This document shows, one piece after another, positions 7,635 to 15,582 of a stretch of 64,000 bases of DNA (position 1 is its first letter; the number at the start of each line of letters is the position of its first letter). This DNA is from Enteractinococcus fodinae (GTDB lineage Bacteria > Actinomycetota > Actinomycetes > Actinomycetales > Micrococcaceae). The notes below the pieces were generated by a model, which saw only the letters and a list, made by a program, of their open reading frames with translations, did not search any database and was not told the DNA's origin. The translations under genes and the position numbers were made by a program. Location of the stretch: NCBI RefSeq assembly GCF_031458395.1, contig NZ_JAVDYJ010000001.1, forward strand, positions 372,001 through 436,000. The letters are read 5' to 3'.

Positions 7635-8471
7635 ATGCCACGATCCATTAAAGCTGGAGTCGCCGCGGCTGCGATTGCCGGATTGGTTCTTACCGGCTGT
7701 GCCCGAGATTCCGATGTCCCAGCGTTTGACGACGTTGAGCCAGACATGTGGGAATCCATGGCCAATGCGGATGCCATGGCGATGACCGGTGTGCTCCCCG
7801 AAGCTATGGCCAGCGATGCCGCGATCATTGAAGACATGATCGGCGGGAACATCTCAGATCTGCAAATCTATGGATCGCTCAACGAATCGGCCACCGCAAT
7901 CCGGCTGGGCGATGAGGACCCCATCATGTCGTTCTTTGACGATGAAGTCTATGTCTCCATGGACATGGTCTGGGAAACCATGGGCGACTTCCTGATGAGT
8001 AACGCGTCAGCAGAGGAGCGTGACCTCTTCGACCGCTTGGCTACGGATTTTGAGGGCGAATACCTCGATGTCAGCGACGATTACAACACCACCACCGATA
8101 GCGTAGATGTTGCTGACCTCCTCGAGGAAATGCGTTCAGCAGCTGAAGAAGGTCGTGCAGATGACGTCACGGGCTTCAATTTTGATGACCTGCATCCCGA
8201 GGGGGAGTACGCGCAGCTCGATAGGGAAACCGACGATACCGGCTGGTACTACGCAACGCAGGAAATGGCTGAAGGCGACATCATGAATGGTGTGGTTGAC
8301 GAGTTCATTGTCCTTCCAACGGATCGTGAGAACCCTCGGTTGGACCGGATTCGTGACGGCGATACCCAGATGGAATTTTTCTGGGATGAAGAAGTTGAGA
8401 TCCCAGAGAAACCAAGCGACGATCAGCTCGTTACTGAGCAGGACTTCATGGAAGCAGCCTTGGGCCAGTAA
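7635..8471 (+). CDS. Acidic secreted lipoprotein of unknown function
   Basis: A 278-residue protein. It opens with the lipoprotein signal MPRSIKAGVAAAAIAGLVLTGC, with lipobox LTGC and the lipidated Cys at residue 22. The mature part is strongly acidic (many Asp/Glu) and lacks cysteines. It contains repeated stretches that alternate predicted helices and strands, such as LQIYGSLNESATAIRLGDEDP and MVWETMGDFLM. The layout (lipobox, then a beta-rich module that reads like X-GSLNESATAIRLGD) is reminiscent of LppX/LprG-like actinobacterial lipoproteins, but I cannot confirm homology. The gene is monocistronic, with a terminator at 8494. Confidence 0.8.
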   Translation: MPRSIKAGVAAAAIAGLVLTGCARDSDVPAFDDVEPDMWESMANADAMAMTGVLPEAMASDAAIIEDMIGGNISDLQIYGSLNESATAIRLGDEDPIMSFFDDEVYVSMDMVWETMGDFLMSNASAEERDLFDRLATDFEGEYLDVSDDYNTTTDSVDVADLLEEMRSAAEEGRADDVTGFNFDDLHPEGEYAQLDRETDDTGWYYATQEMAEGDIMNGVVDEFIVLPTDRENPRLDRIRDGDTQMEFFWDEEVEIPEKPSDDQLVTEQDFMEAALGQ

Positions 8472-8493
8472 AGTTTAGACGTTAAAGATTTGA

Positions 8494-8526
8494 TGGCGGG
8501 TGCTGCATAGCAGCACCCGCCATTAT
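8494..8526 (+). terminator. Terminator after the acidic lipoprotein gene
   Basis: A perfect 13-bp stem: TGGCGGGTGCTGC, loop ATA, then GCAGCACCCGCCA, followed by TTAT. Confidence 0.75.
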
Positions 8527-8685
8527 CTCAATTGGGAGAGAACCTCAGCTGCAGGGGTCCACTCGTGCGTACAGGATTATTGCTTCTGACGCCGTGCCGC
8601 TAACTCAGCATGCAACTGTCGGTGCGAGTCTTCTAAGCCGAGCAGCTCTACCGTATTGGTTCTCACTTGCTCGACATCACGACGG

Positions 8686-9828
8686 TTACACATTGGCGAG
8701 AATATCCTTGACCGCGCGGAAGTCCCGGTTTTTCTCTAGCTGCAGGCTTTCGACCATGGCTTCGAAGACACCGTGGTGGGTGAGCTGGCCGTTATAGGCG
8801 TTCAGTCCGGCAGCGAGTCCTTCATCAGCGGCGAGTGCTTTGGCCCAACCCTGGGAGGCGACTCGCTGGATGTATGGCAGCGTGGCGTTGGTCAGCGCAG
8901 CCGTCGAAGTTTGTGGCACACCACCCGGCATATTGGAAACACAGTAGTAGATCTTGTCGCCAACCTTGTAGGTCGGGTTCTCATGAGAGGTTGGTCGAGA
9001 GTTCTCGAAACAGCCACCCTGGTCGATGGCAATGTCTACCAGGACGGAGCCGGGGCGCATGCGTTCGACCATTTCGGCGGTCACCAGTTTTGGCGCAGCG
9101 GCACCGGGGATCAGCACAGACCCGATGACAAGATCCGCCTCGGCAACGGCTTCGGCAATATTCATGGCATTGGAGGCGAGGGTATCCAGGCTGCTGCCGT
9201 GGACCTGTTCGAGCTCGGATAGGCGTTCAAGGTTCAGATCGATGACTTTCACGCTGGCACCCATGCCCGCGGCAATGACACCGGCTGCTTCACCTGCGAC
9301 ACCGCCACCGATGACCACCACATTGGCGCGACGGGTACCGGGTACTCCACCCATCAGCACACCGGATCCACCCTGGGCTTGGGTGAGGTGATAGGCGCCA
9401 GCAACCGGGGCGAGTCGACCAGCCACCTGGCTCATCGGTGCCAGCAATGGCAGGGCACGGCCGCGAGTGACGGTTTCATAGGCCAGCGCAGTGACTTTGG
9501 AATCCAGAATAGCTTTGGTGCATTCTGCTGAGGCCGCGAGGTGGAGGTAAGCAAACAGGATTTGGCCTTGACGCATGCGGGCCAGTTCTTCACCGATGGG
9601 TTCTTTGACCTTCAGGATCATTTCGGCGCGTTCCCACACCTGTGCCACGTCGTCTACGATTTCTGCACCGACGGACCGGTAGTCCTCATCGCTGATACCG
9701 GAGCCCACGCCGGCGCCCGCTTGGACCAGTAACGTATGGCCGGCTTTGACCAGTTCGTGCACACCACCTTGGGTGAGCCCGACACGGTTTTCGTTATTCA
9801 TGATTTCTTTGGGAACGCCAATTAACAT
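8686..9828 (-). CDS. ald: Alanine dehydrogenase
   Basis: A 380-residue enzyme that interconverts L-alanine and pyruvate plus ammonia with NAD. It begins with the diagnostic MLIGVPKEIMNNENRVGLT. It contains the substrate-binding KVKEP and LFAYLHLAA, the catalytic-region MSQVAGRLAPVAGAYHL, the Rossmann loop VVIGGGVAGEAAGVIAAGMGA (~residues 170-190) and the C-terminal NMPGGVPQTSTAALTNATLPYI. Length is normal. TAACCT lies exactly 6 bases before the ATG (leaderless layout). An AAGGAG also lies 12 bases upstream, too far for a good ribosome site, so the initiation mode is ambiguous. The gene is monocistronic and can release or fix ammonia. Confidence 0.95.
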   Translation of the reverse strand: MLIGVPKEIMNNENRVGLTQGGVHELVKAGHTLLVQAGAGVGSGISDEDYRSVGAEIVDDVAQVWERAEMILKVKEPIGEELARMRQGQILFAYLHLAASAECTKAILDSKVTALAYETVTRGRALPLLAPMSQVAGRLAPVAGAYHLTQAQGGSGVLMGGVPGTRRANVVVIGGGVAGEAAGVIAAGMGASVKVIDLNLERLSELEQVHGSSLDTLASNAMNIAEAVAEADLVIGSVLIPGAAAPKLVTAEMVERMRPGSVLVDIAIDQGGCFENSRPTSHENPTYKVGDKIYYCVSNMPGGVPQTSTAALTNATLPYIQRVASQGWAKALAADEGLAAGLNAYNGQLTHHGVFEAMVESLQLEKNRDFRAVKDILANV

Positions 9829-9916
9829 AAGCCCAGGTTACTCCTTTTTCTCGTGCTCTGGCAGTACATCCCTCATGAATGAGATACAAGTGTTCTGAGC
9901 GCTTTTGAGTTCAGTT

Positions 9917-10441
9917 TTATGAGTACGCATTTGGATTCATGCAATTCAACTTAGGCTCCCCGTTGCTGATCGGGCCCTTGACATAGAACTTGACCGGCTC
10001 GCTCAGCTGGTCACTGCCTTCGATTCTGGCTTGGACGGTAAATTCGAGTTCGGCCATTTTGTCGAGTACTTCAGTGTCTGGTAAGAACGGGCCAAACTCA
10101 CGGTCACGCGTCGTATGAGCACCTTTGTAGTCGGCTACTACGAGATCCCGCCAGGACACCTCGTAGACCACATTTTGTCCGTCGAGGTTCGCCGGTTGTT
10201 CCCATGTGAGTTTTACCGGATGCGGCGGAGGCCCCGATTCTTTCTCGCATTGGTAATTTTGTACCGGGCCGGGGACGATGACTTCTGGCAGCTTGGCTTC
10301 AAAGGTAGCGCTCAAAGTTCTGGAATCAGACCATGCGGCATCGGTGAGAACGACCCGGCTAAAGCCTGCGACCATGATCGCTAGGAGCAGCACCCTTGCC
10401 ACGATGAGACCGGCAAGTCGTCGGGGTGAGATGTTACCCAT
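9917..10441 (-). CDS. Membrane-anchored protein with a SipW-type N-terminus, third gene product class of the SipW operon
   Basis: About 174 residues. The N-terminus has a basic patch, a hydrophobic stretch and then SRVVLTDAAWSDSRTLSATF. The last part resembles the alternative signal of SipW substrates ((A/F)-(A/S)-W-(T/S)-D plus a later -G/A-x-F), also seen in the two genes upstream. The remainder has a fibronectin-like feel (VKLTWEQPANLDGQNVVYEVSWRD) and two late cysteines. The start at 10441 overlaps the stop of the signal peptidase gene by 8 bases; a codon at 10453 is also possible. The family is unknown; a surface role is inferred from the operon. Confidence 0.65.
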   Translation of the reverse strand: MGNISPRRLAGLIVARVLLLAIMVAGFSRVVLTDAAWSDSRTLSATFEAKLPEVIVPGPVQNYQCEKESGPPPHPVKLTWEQPANLDGQNVVYEVSWRDLVVADYKGAHTTRDREFGPFLPDTEVLDKMAELEFTVQARIEGSDQLSEPVKFYVKGPISNGEPKLNCMNPNAYS

Positions 10442-11135
10442 GCTTGACACCATGCTTGGCGCGGCGGCCATCTGCACGGTGTGCCGCGTTGTGTTGCACG
10501 AGGACCGAGGCCAATGGGCCTACCCGAGTTGCGGGGTGTTTACGGGAGACCGGAGCGCCCAGCTCAATCAACGTTGTTGGTGTTTCATCCGTAGAATTTG
10601 TGTCTTCGGCATCGGGTTGGGACCCTCCATTGCGCGGCCAGAAGGCCCAGATGACCAGTGCCGATGCACCGAGAGTGAGACCACCTAGGACGAGTGGGTT
10701 TTGCAGCTGCTGAATAACAGGTGCGACTCCAGGAATTGAAAAGAAGGTGCGTTGCACGGTCGTTGCCGTATATGGGTCTTGGTCGTCGAAGTCGTTGGCA
10801 TCACCTCGCATCACAAAAGTGACCGCTCCAGAACCTTCGTCGACCTCGCTAATCTCGGTCACACGGTGAGTGACAGGGAGTAGCCCGGCGCCTCGATCGA
10901 CGGTGATGATGTCACCCTCTTGCATCTCAGTGGCAGGGATTTCTTTGACCAGGGCAATATCGCCGGCCGAGATTGTGGGGTGCATGGAACCGGTGCGGAA
11001 CATCATGATGGAGATGTTCATGCTAAAGCCCAAAATGACCAAAATGATGGAGATCGCGCCGCCTACTGAAAGGAGCCCCAGGAGGATATCCCCAAGGCGA
11101 GTTGCGAAGCGTTTATGGTGTGACTGATTGCGCAT
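10434..11135 (-). CDS. SipW-type (archaeal/ER-type) signal peptidase I
   Basis: A 233-residue S26B-family peptidase. A membrane segment (~residues 18-45) precedes RTGSMHPTISAGD, whose Ser is the nucleophile, and the later VTHRVTEI places His where classical bacterial enzymes have Lys: the Ser/His form typical of SipW. FVMRGDAND supplies the conserved GD-N region. A second membrane segment (~145-167) is followed by a long basic/acidic cytoplasmic tail. SipW enzymes process camelysin/TasA-like surface proteins. The gene overlaps its neighbours on both sides (22 bases upstream, 8 downstream) and is flanked by three likely substrates. Confidence 0.88.
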   Translation of the reverse strand: MRNQSHHKRFATRLGDILLGLLSVGGAISIILVILGFSMNISIMMFRTGSMHPTISAGDIALVKEIPATEMQEGDIITVDRGAGLLPVTHRVTEISEVDEGSGAVTFVMRGDANDFDDQDPYTATTVQRTFFSIPGVAPVIQQLQNPLVLGGLTLGASALVIWAFWPRNGGSQPDAEDTNSTDETPTTLIELGAPVSRKHPATRVGPLASVLVQHNAAHRADGRRAKHGVKHG

Positions 11136-11790
11136 GGAACGTCCAAGAGTAGTCTGCCGTCAAATTTTGTGTCTCGTTGGTGGCTTCTGGATCGAGCTGA
11201 ACTTCAAAACAGTAGGCGACCGTTTCACCCTCGCCAACTTGTAAGTGTTGTGTCGTGGAAGCATCGGCCGCCCCACTCATCGAGACATACTCGCCGTTTT
11301 CTCCGAACACATAGGTATCGTATGAATCGAAGGTACCCTCCGTGCAGGTCATGTCGGTCGCGTCTGTAACCGGGTCCACCGTGACGGCTCGGAACCGGAG
11401 TGCAGTGTTCAAACCTTCCGTATCGCCAAGCCCAGACACTGTAATGTCCCCGTCAACAGTGGTATCAGGGCTAAGGCGTAGAACAACCGGCGCATAGACA
11501 CTGTGACCCGGAGCAAGAGCAGTATTTTCGAAGTGGATGGTTTCCGTAGATTCCCAATCTTTGCCTAAGGTGTTGGCTTCGAGTGCAAATTCTCCGGTCG
11601 TAAATTGGCCTGTGGTCATTTCTTCATCGGTCCAGGCAGCCAGCGTCGCGGAGGCGCCGACGCCTAGCACCAGCCCACCTGCTGCTAATGCTTGAATTTT
11701 CCGACGTCGTTGCCCCTGTCCATCACGGCGGCGCTGTCTTAGCGTGCGCCGTGACGAACGATGCTGAGACGGAGTCTCGTCACGGGACAT
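11113..11790 (-). CDS. SipW-dependent secreted surface protein
   Basis: About 225 residues. A long Arg-rich leader (RRTLRQRRRDGQGQRRRK) precedes the hydrophobic ALAAGGLVLGVGASATLAAW and TDEEMTTGQFTTGEF, which is the alternative signal cleaved by SipW-like peptidases in actinobacteria. The mature region is beta-rich (LAPGHSVYAPVVLRLSPDT) and contains a cysteine pair. The same module FALRLSADT / APGQELIAPF occurs in the gene upstream, so the two are paralogues. I chose the ATG at 11790, with GAGGA upstream. Its end overlaps the peptidase gene. Likely a fibre or matrix component, by analogy to TasA/camelysin. Confidence 0.8.
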   Translation of the reverse strand: MSRDETPSQHRSSRRTLRQRRRDGQGQRRRKIQALAAGGLVLGVGASATLAAWTDEEMTTGQFTTGEFALEANTLGKDWESTETIHFENTALAPGHSVYAPVVLRLSPDTTVDGDITVSGLGDTEGLNTALRFRAVTVDPVTDATDMTCTEGTFDSYDTYVFGENGEYVSMSGAADASTTQHLQVGEGETVAYCFEVQLDPEATNETQNLTADYSWTFHAQSVTP

Positions 11791-11807
11791 GTCTGAGTCA
11801 TCCTCGA

Positions 11808-12392
11808 TTAGTTGGTTGATTCGTCTAATTGGGCGGTGAAGGTCCATGTTGGGTTGACGGTTTTGCCCTTTTCTAGGGTCTCCGACGCACTAACGTGGAA
11901 GCACAAGACTTCCGCATCGCCAGCTGCGTTGCCGTCTCCGGCGTGAAGTTTGAAACCTGCTGCAGATGCAGGTTTGAACTCTAAGCCTGGATCGCATTGG
12001 CCGTCAGCGCCGGCTTTAGCGAGGCGATAATCAAGGCCCTTGATGTAGTCATCGTCTGATGGCGCGCCCATCGTGACTACTGCGTCGTGGCCTGTGTCTG
12101 CACTGAGTCGCAAAGCAAATGGTGCGATAAGTTCTTGACCCGGTGCAAGGTTCTTGGCGATGTCGAGGTCAAAGTCTAGGATTGCGTCGTTTCCGGGATG
12201 TGATTTGAAATCTTCACCGTTGGTGCTGGATTCTAGGACGAAATCACTCGACGAAAAACTGGCATTTGCCCATTCCTGATCGGTCCACGACGCAAACGTG
12301 ACGACGGCGCCGACACCTAGCACAAGTCCACCGGCCAACAGGGCTTTGGCTTTTTTAGAGGTGTTCTTCTGAGTGGTAACGGTGTTGGACAT
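11808..12392 (-). CDS. SipW-dependent secreted surface protein, first gene of the operon
   Basis: A 194-residue protein. The N-terminus MSNTVTTQKNTSKKAKALLA is followed by GGLVLGVGAVVTFASWTDQE and a WANASFSSSDFVLES motif, the alternative signal of SipW substrates. The segment AGGLVLGVGA is identical in the next gene. The rest is beta-rich and contains LAPGQELIAPFALRLSADT and a Cys pair (GQCDPG, EVLCFHV). CCAGGAG lies 5 bases before the ATG. It starts a four-gene operon with the signal peptidase. Confidence 0.82.
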   Translation of the reverse strand: MSNTVTTQKNTSKKAKALLAGGLVLGVGAVVTFASWTDQEWANASFSSSDFVLESSTNGEDFKSHPGNDAILDFDLDIAKNLAPGQELIAPFALRLSADTGHDAVVTMGAPSDDDYIKGLDYRLAKAGADGQCDPGLEFKPASAAGFKLHAGDGNAAGDAEVLCFHVSASETLEKGKTVNPTWTFTAQLDESTN

Positions 12393-12438
12393 AAAATCTC
12401 CTGGAATTCGAAGTGATGAAATGCCCTGGTCGGGCCGC

Positions 12439-12470
12439 GTTACTCGCTGGTAACATTACTCAATAGTAAT
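12439..12470. promoter_or_regulatory. Two adjacent dyads upstream of the SipW operon
   Basis: GTTAC-TCGCTG-GTAAC (12439-12454) is directly followed by ATTACT-CAAT-AGTAAT (12455-12470), both perfect inverted repeats. The second contains TACTAT on the minus strand, a good -10 box for the operon that starts at 12392. A regulator bound here would cover the promoter. Confidence 0.45.
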
Positions 12471-12530
12471 TAAACTTTGAAGGAAATTCCAGTTATCTCA
12501 TTGTCTTGTGGTATGAAGTTGATCACGCAA

Positions 12531-12564
12531 AAGCGGTCTAGCACAGATTCGTGCTAGACCGCTT
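12531..12564 (-). terminator. Terminator of the DUF4097/two-component operon
   Basis: A perfect 14-bp stem, AAGCGGTCTAGCAC with loop AGATTC. On the minus strand it runs into TTTTGCG, 18 bases past the stop of the DUF4097 gene. Confidence 0.7.
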
Positions 12565-12581
12565 GATCAGTGGAGACTCTC

Positions 12582-13442
12582 TTAGTTATTAGATAGTGGC
12601 CGTAGCCTGACGTTGCCTGCGGCAAGTTCGACCGCGATCTGATGCTGGCTTTCGTTGGCTGTGTTCAGCCGGTTATCCAAGTTCCCGGCTGCTACCTCTG
12701 AGGTGATCGCATAGGTCTCGTCGGGCAGAGTCAGATCCAATCGTCCGGCGCTGACTTCAATTTCCGTTGCAGTTGGTGCGGCTCCGGTGAGCTCGGCATT
12801 GATGCGTCCGGCCGCGACTTCAAAACTCGAGGATTCGACGTCGGCAAGGTTCAGGTTCATGCTGCCGGCGTTTGTTTGCGCATCCAGTCCACGGGCGCTG
12901 CCCTCTACGCGTGCTTCACCCGCGTTGAGCTCTACGACAAGTTGATCAAAATCCCCGGTAGCGATCAGGCGACCGGCGCCCAAATCCAGTTCGGCGTTGA
13001 GGCTGCCGTCATTGAGTTCTTCCGGCAGCGTGAGGGTTACACGGTTATCGCCGCTATTGGCACCGAACCAGTCCCAGCTGAACCAGCGGCTGGGTGTATC
13101 CACCACCAGGGTGGTGTCGTGTCTGGTCAGTTCCCAACGATCTGCGCTGACGCCGGATGTTTCCAAGGTGGCTTCGTTGACCTCAGCGAACTCCAGGGTG
13201 AATTGGCCCGCACTGGCGTTGACATCGAGGGCGGTGACCCCTGCGGTGTCGGCGGCCAGGGTTGCGGAACCACGTGACAGACCGAGCACGGAAGAGAAGA
13301 TGGTGGTGGTTAACATGACCACCAGGGTGATGCCTCCGATGACCGCCAATAAGATCATCAGCGGTTTTGTGGCATTCGATCGCCTGGGTGCCGGGTCGGG
13401 CAGTGGTGGTTGGGTTTCATAGGGAGTGTATTGGGTGGTCAT
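12582..13442 (-). CDS. DUF4097-type membrane-anchored beta-repeat protein
   Basis: 286 residues. A Pro-rich cytoplasmic start, one membrane segment (~residues 26-52), then an external beta-helix-like region built of repeats. The phrase (A/S)AGxxx recurs: ASAGQFTLEF, LGAGRLIATG, LNAGEARVEG, TNAGSMNLNL, VAAGRINAEL, VSAGRLDLTL, VAAGNLDNRL, LAAGNVRLR. This is the pattern of DUF4097 (LiaG-like, putative adhesin fold). Its ATG overlaps the stop of the response regulator gene (ATGA). The trio kinase-regulator-DUF4097 suggests a cell-envelope stress sensor, by analogy to Lia-type systems. Confidence 0.8.
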   Translation of the reverse strand: MTTQYTPYETQPPLPDPAPRRSNATKPLMILLAVIGGITLVVMLTTTIFSSVLGLSRGSATLAADTAGVTALDVNASAGQFTLEFAEVNEATLETSGVSADRWELTRHDTTLVVDTPSRWFSWDWFGANSGDNRVTLTLPEELNDGSLNAELDLGAGRLIATGDFDQLVVELNAGEARVEGSARGLDAQTNAGSMNLNLADVESSSFEVAAGRINAELTGAAPTATEIEVSAGRLDLTLPDETYAITSEVAAGNLDNRLNTANESQHQIAVELAAGNVRLRPLSNN

Positions 13443-14119
13443 GGCGTGTCCTGTCGTGACTGCGGGCTGGTCGCCTGGTTTTCGATGTGTGCCAGGGCGG
13501 CCAGTACGCGTCGGTTGCCGGTGCCGTCTGCTTCGAGTTCAAGTTTTTGGAAGATCGCGGTGATGTGTTTTTCCACGCTGGCTTCAGACAGATGCAGGAG
13601 CGCGGCGATGGCGTGGTTCGATTTGCCTTCGGCCACTGCCGCCAACACGGTGCGTTCGCGGTCGGTGAGCCGTTGCATGCGATTGTCGTGATGCGTTCTG
13701 GTCAACAGTTGTGCCACCACTTCCGGGTCGAGGATGGTGCCGCCGGAGCGGATCTGCTCTAGAGATTCGACGAATTCGGCCACGTCCGCGACTCGGTCTT
13801 TGAGTAGGTAGCCCAGCGCCGCGGTGTGAGTCGAGATCAGCTCGGATGCATAGCGTTCTTCAACGTACTGGGATAACACCAGCAGCGGCAGTTTCGGGTA
13901 GCGCTCGCGAATCGTGATGGCCGCCCGAATGCCTTCATCGGAGTAGGTGGGTGGCAGCCGCACATCCAGGATCGCAAGATCCGGCATATCAGTCTCCAGC
14001 GTGGTGAACAGTTCGGTGGTGTCCGGCAGCGCAGCCGAGACTTCGTGGCCTGAGTGTTCTAATAGCCGCACCAGCCCTTCGCGTAGCAGGACCGAATCTT
14101 CACAAATTAGGATGCGCAT
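13439..14119 (-). CDS. LuxR/NarL-family response regulator
   Basis: 226 residues. The receiver domain starts MRILICEDSVLLREGL with the acidic pocket ED and the phosphorylated Asp in DLAILDVRLPP (~residue 53). The usual Lys (LLKDR, ~105) is present. The C-terminal helix-turn-helix reads LTDRERTVLAAVAEGKSNHAIAALLHLSEASVEKHITAIFQKL. I set the start at 14119, where the receiver begins; upstream codons only encode Arg-rich frame shadow of the kinase gene. It overlaps the kinase by 13 bases and the DUF4097 gene by 4. Confidence 0.93.
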   Translation of the reverse strand: MRILICEDSVLLREGLVRLLEHSGHEVSAALPDTTELFTTLETDMPDLAILDVRLPPTYSDEGIRAAITIRERYPKLPLLVLSQYVEERYASELISTHTAALGYLLKDRVADVAEFVESLEQIRSGGTILDPEVVAQLLTRTHHDNRMQRLTDRERTVLAAVAEGKSNHAIAALLHLSEASVEKHITAIFQKLELEADGTGNRRVLAALAHIENQATSPQSRQDTP

Positions 14120-15390
14120 GGCACGCTCACTTCCAGTGCTGTTGGACCGCCGGCGGGACTGTCGACGGTGATGGTGCCGCCGGCTGCAACCGTACGATTG
14201 GTGATTCCATCTAGTCCGCCGCCGGGCAGGACTTTGGCGCCACCGGTGCCGTTGTCTTCGACTCGAGCCCACATGTAGGCCCGACCGCTGTCATCTTCGC
14301 GCATCCGCACAGTGACGCGGGCTTCGGAAGCTCGGGAATGTTTGGCCGCATTGGTCAGGCCTTCGGCGATGGCGAAGTACACGGCGGCTTCAGCTGCGCG
14401 ACCGCATCGGTGGGGGAGACGCACATCCAAGTTCACCGGAATATGCGACCGGCCCGCCACCGCTGACAGGGCGGCATCCAAACCACGGTCGTCCAGCACC
14501 GAGGCATAAATACCTCGGGTCAGTTGCCGCAGCTCAGTGATAGCCGCCTTGGTCGAGGTATGTGCTTCGTCGACGAGTTCCTTGGCGTGGGCAGGATTGT
14601 TGTCAATCTCTTGTTTGGCCAGCCCCAACGTCATGCCCACCGAGACGAGTCGGGGTTGGACACCGTCGTGCAGGTCGCGTTCGATACGAGTGCGTTCGAC
14701 TTCAGCCGCTCGCATGGCACCTTCACGTTGCACGGTGGTGGTACGAACCTGTTCGGTCAGTTTCGATTCACGGGCGGTCGCACCGATGATTGCGGTGGCA
14801 AGGGTGCGGTGTAAGAACAGCACCCCGACGACCACGCCGGCACACAACAGCGCGAGAAGTATCAGCCAGGGCGCGTAGCTAGCCTGGATCTCGATCCCGA
14901 AGGCCGTAGTCACGGTCTCGGCCTCGGTCAGTGGTGCGAACGCGCTGATGAGTAGTCGCACCATGGCCTGAATCGCGGCCATCATGAGTGAACCCAGTAG
15001 ACAGGCGAGTAAGAAGTTACCAAGGGCTGCCCACATGCGTCCGTGTGCGATGTTTCGTCCTAGTGATTTGAGGTATCCGACGAAGCCGCGTTGTGGATGC
15101 GAGCGCCAGGTCAGTCGCTGGGCCGGGATGTCATAGAGGCTTGCGACGCGTTCGATTTCGAACCAGGCGATCCCAAAGAGTGCGTAGAACACCCCGAGCA
15201 GAACGATCAAGCCCAGGCCGAGCACGATGATCAGCCCGGCTCCTAACCCGATGGCTCCGAATAATAAGCCGATGATGGCCCAACCGATCGTACCGAGGAC
15301 GGCTAGGTGCAGCAGTGTCATACCCAGCCGGAGGGGTGGGCGAGCGGGCTTTGTTTCGGCTACCCGCTGGGTTTGTGTTGTTGAACTCAT
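14107..15390 (-). CDS. Sensor histidine kinase (HisKA_3, LuxR-pair type)
   Basis: 427 residues. About six hydrophobic segments lie in the first 250 residues: a pair at ~25-72, and further ones at ~120-150 and ~172-195. The dimerisation box ERTRIERDLHDGVQPRLVSVG carries the phospho-His (~residue 266). The ATPase has EGLTNAAKHSRASE (N box) and VEDNGTGG / GGGLDGITNR. Many small membrane segments and no large external domain suggest intramembrane sensing. TACTGT ends 6 bases before the ATG with no ribosome site, so translation is probably leaderless. Confidence 0.92.
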   Translation of the reverse strand: MSSTTQTQRVAETKPARPPLRLGMTLLHLAVLGTIGWAIIGLLFGAIGLGAGLIIVLGLGLIVLLGVFYALFGIAWFEIERVASLYDIPAQRLTWRSHPQRGFVGYLKSLGRNIAHGRMWAALGNFLLACLLGSLMMAAIQAMVRLLISAFAPLTEAETVTTAFGIEIQASYAPWLILLALLCAGVVVGVLFLHRTLATAIIGATARESKLTEQVRTTTVQREGAMRAAEVERTRIERDLHDGVQPRLVSVGMTLGLAKQEIDNNPAHAKELVDEAHTSTKAAITELRQLTRGIYASVLDDRGLDAALSAVAGRSHIPVNLDVRLPHRCGRAAEAAVYFAIAEGLTNAAKHSRASEARVTVRMREDDSGRAYMWARVEDNGTGGAKVLPGGGLDGITNRTVAAGGTITVDSPAGGPTALEVSVPCAS

Positions 15391-15402
15391 GCTTTAACAG
15401 TA
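15391..15402 (-). promoter_or_regulatory. Leaderless -10 box for the kinase operon
   Basis: On the minus strand TACTGT (15402-15397) is followed by 6 bases and then the ATG at 15390. No convincing -35 box is visible. Confidence 0.45.
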
Positions 15403-15582
15403 TGGCGCGGCGGTATAAAGCGATACAGAGAAATCCGGACACTTTAGTTATGGAAAACCCGAAAGGAAAGCTGCAGAGACTCCAGGCTTCTACCACTATC
15501 TGTGACGGGGACTACAGGAGTCTGAGCAAGATCCCTAGACTGTCAGTACTCCCCAGTCAGCCGAGCTTGAAAGGTCACAGCT

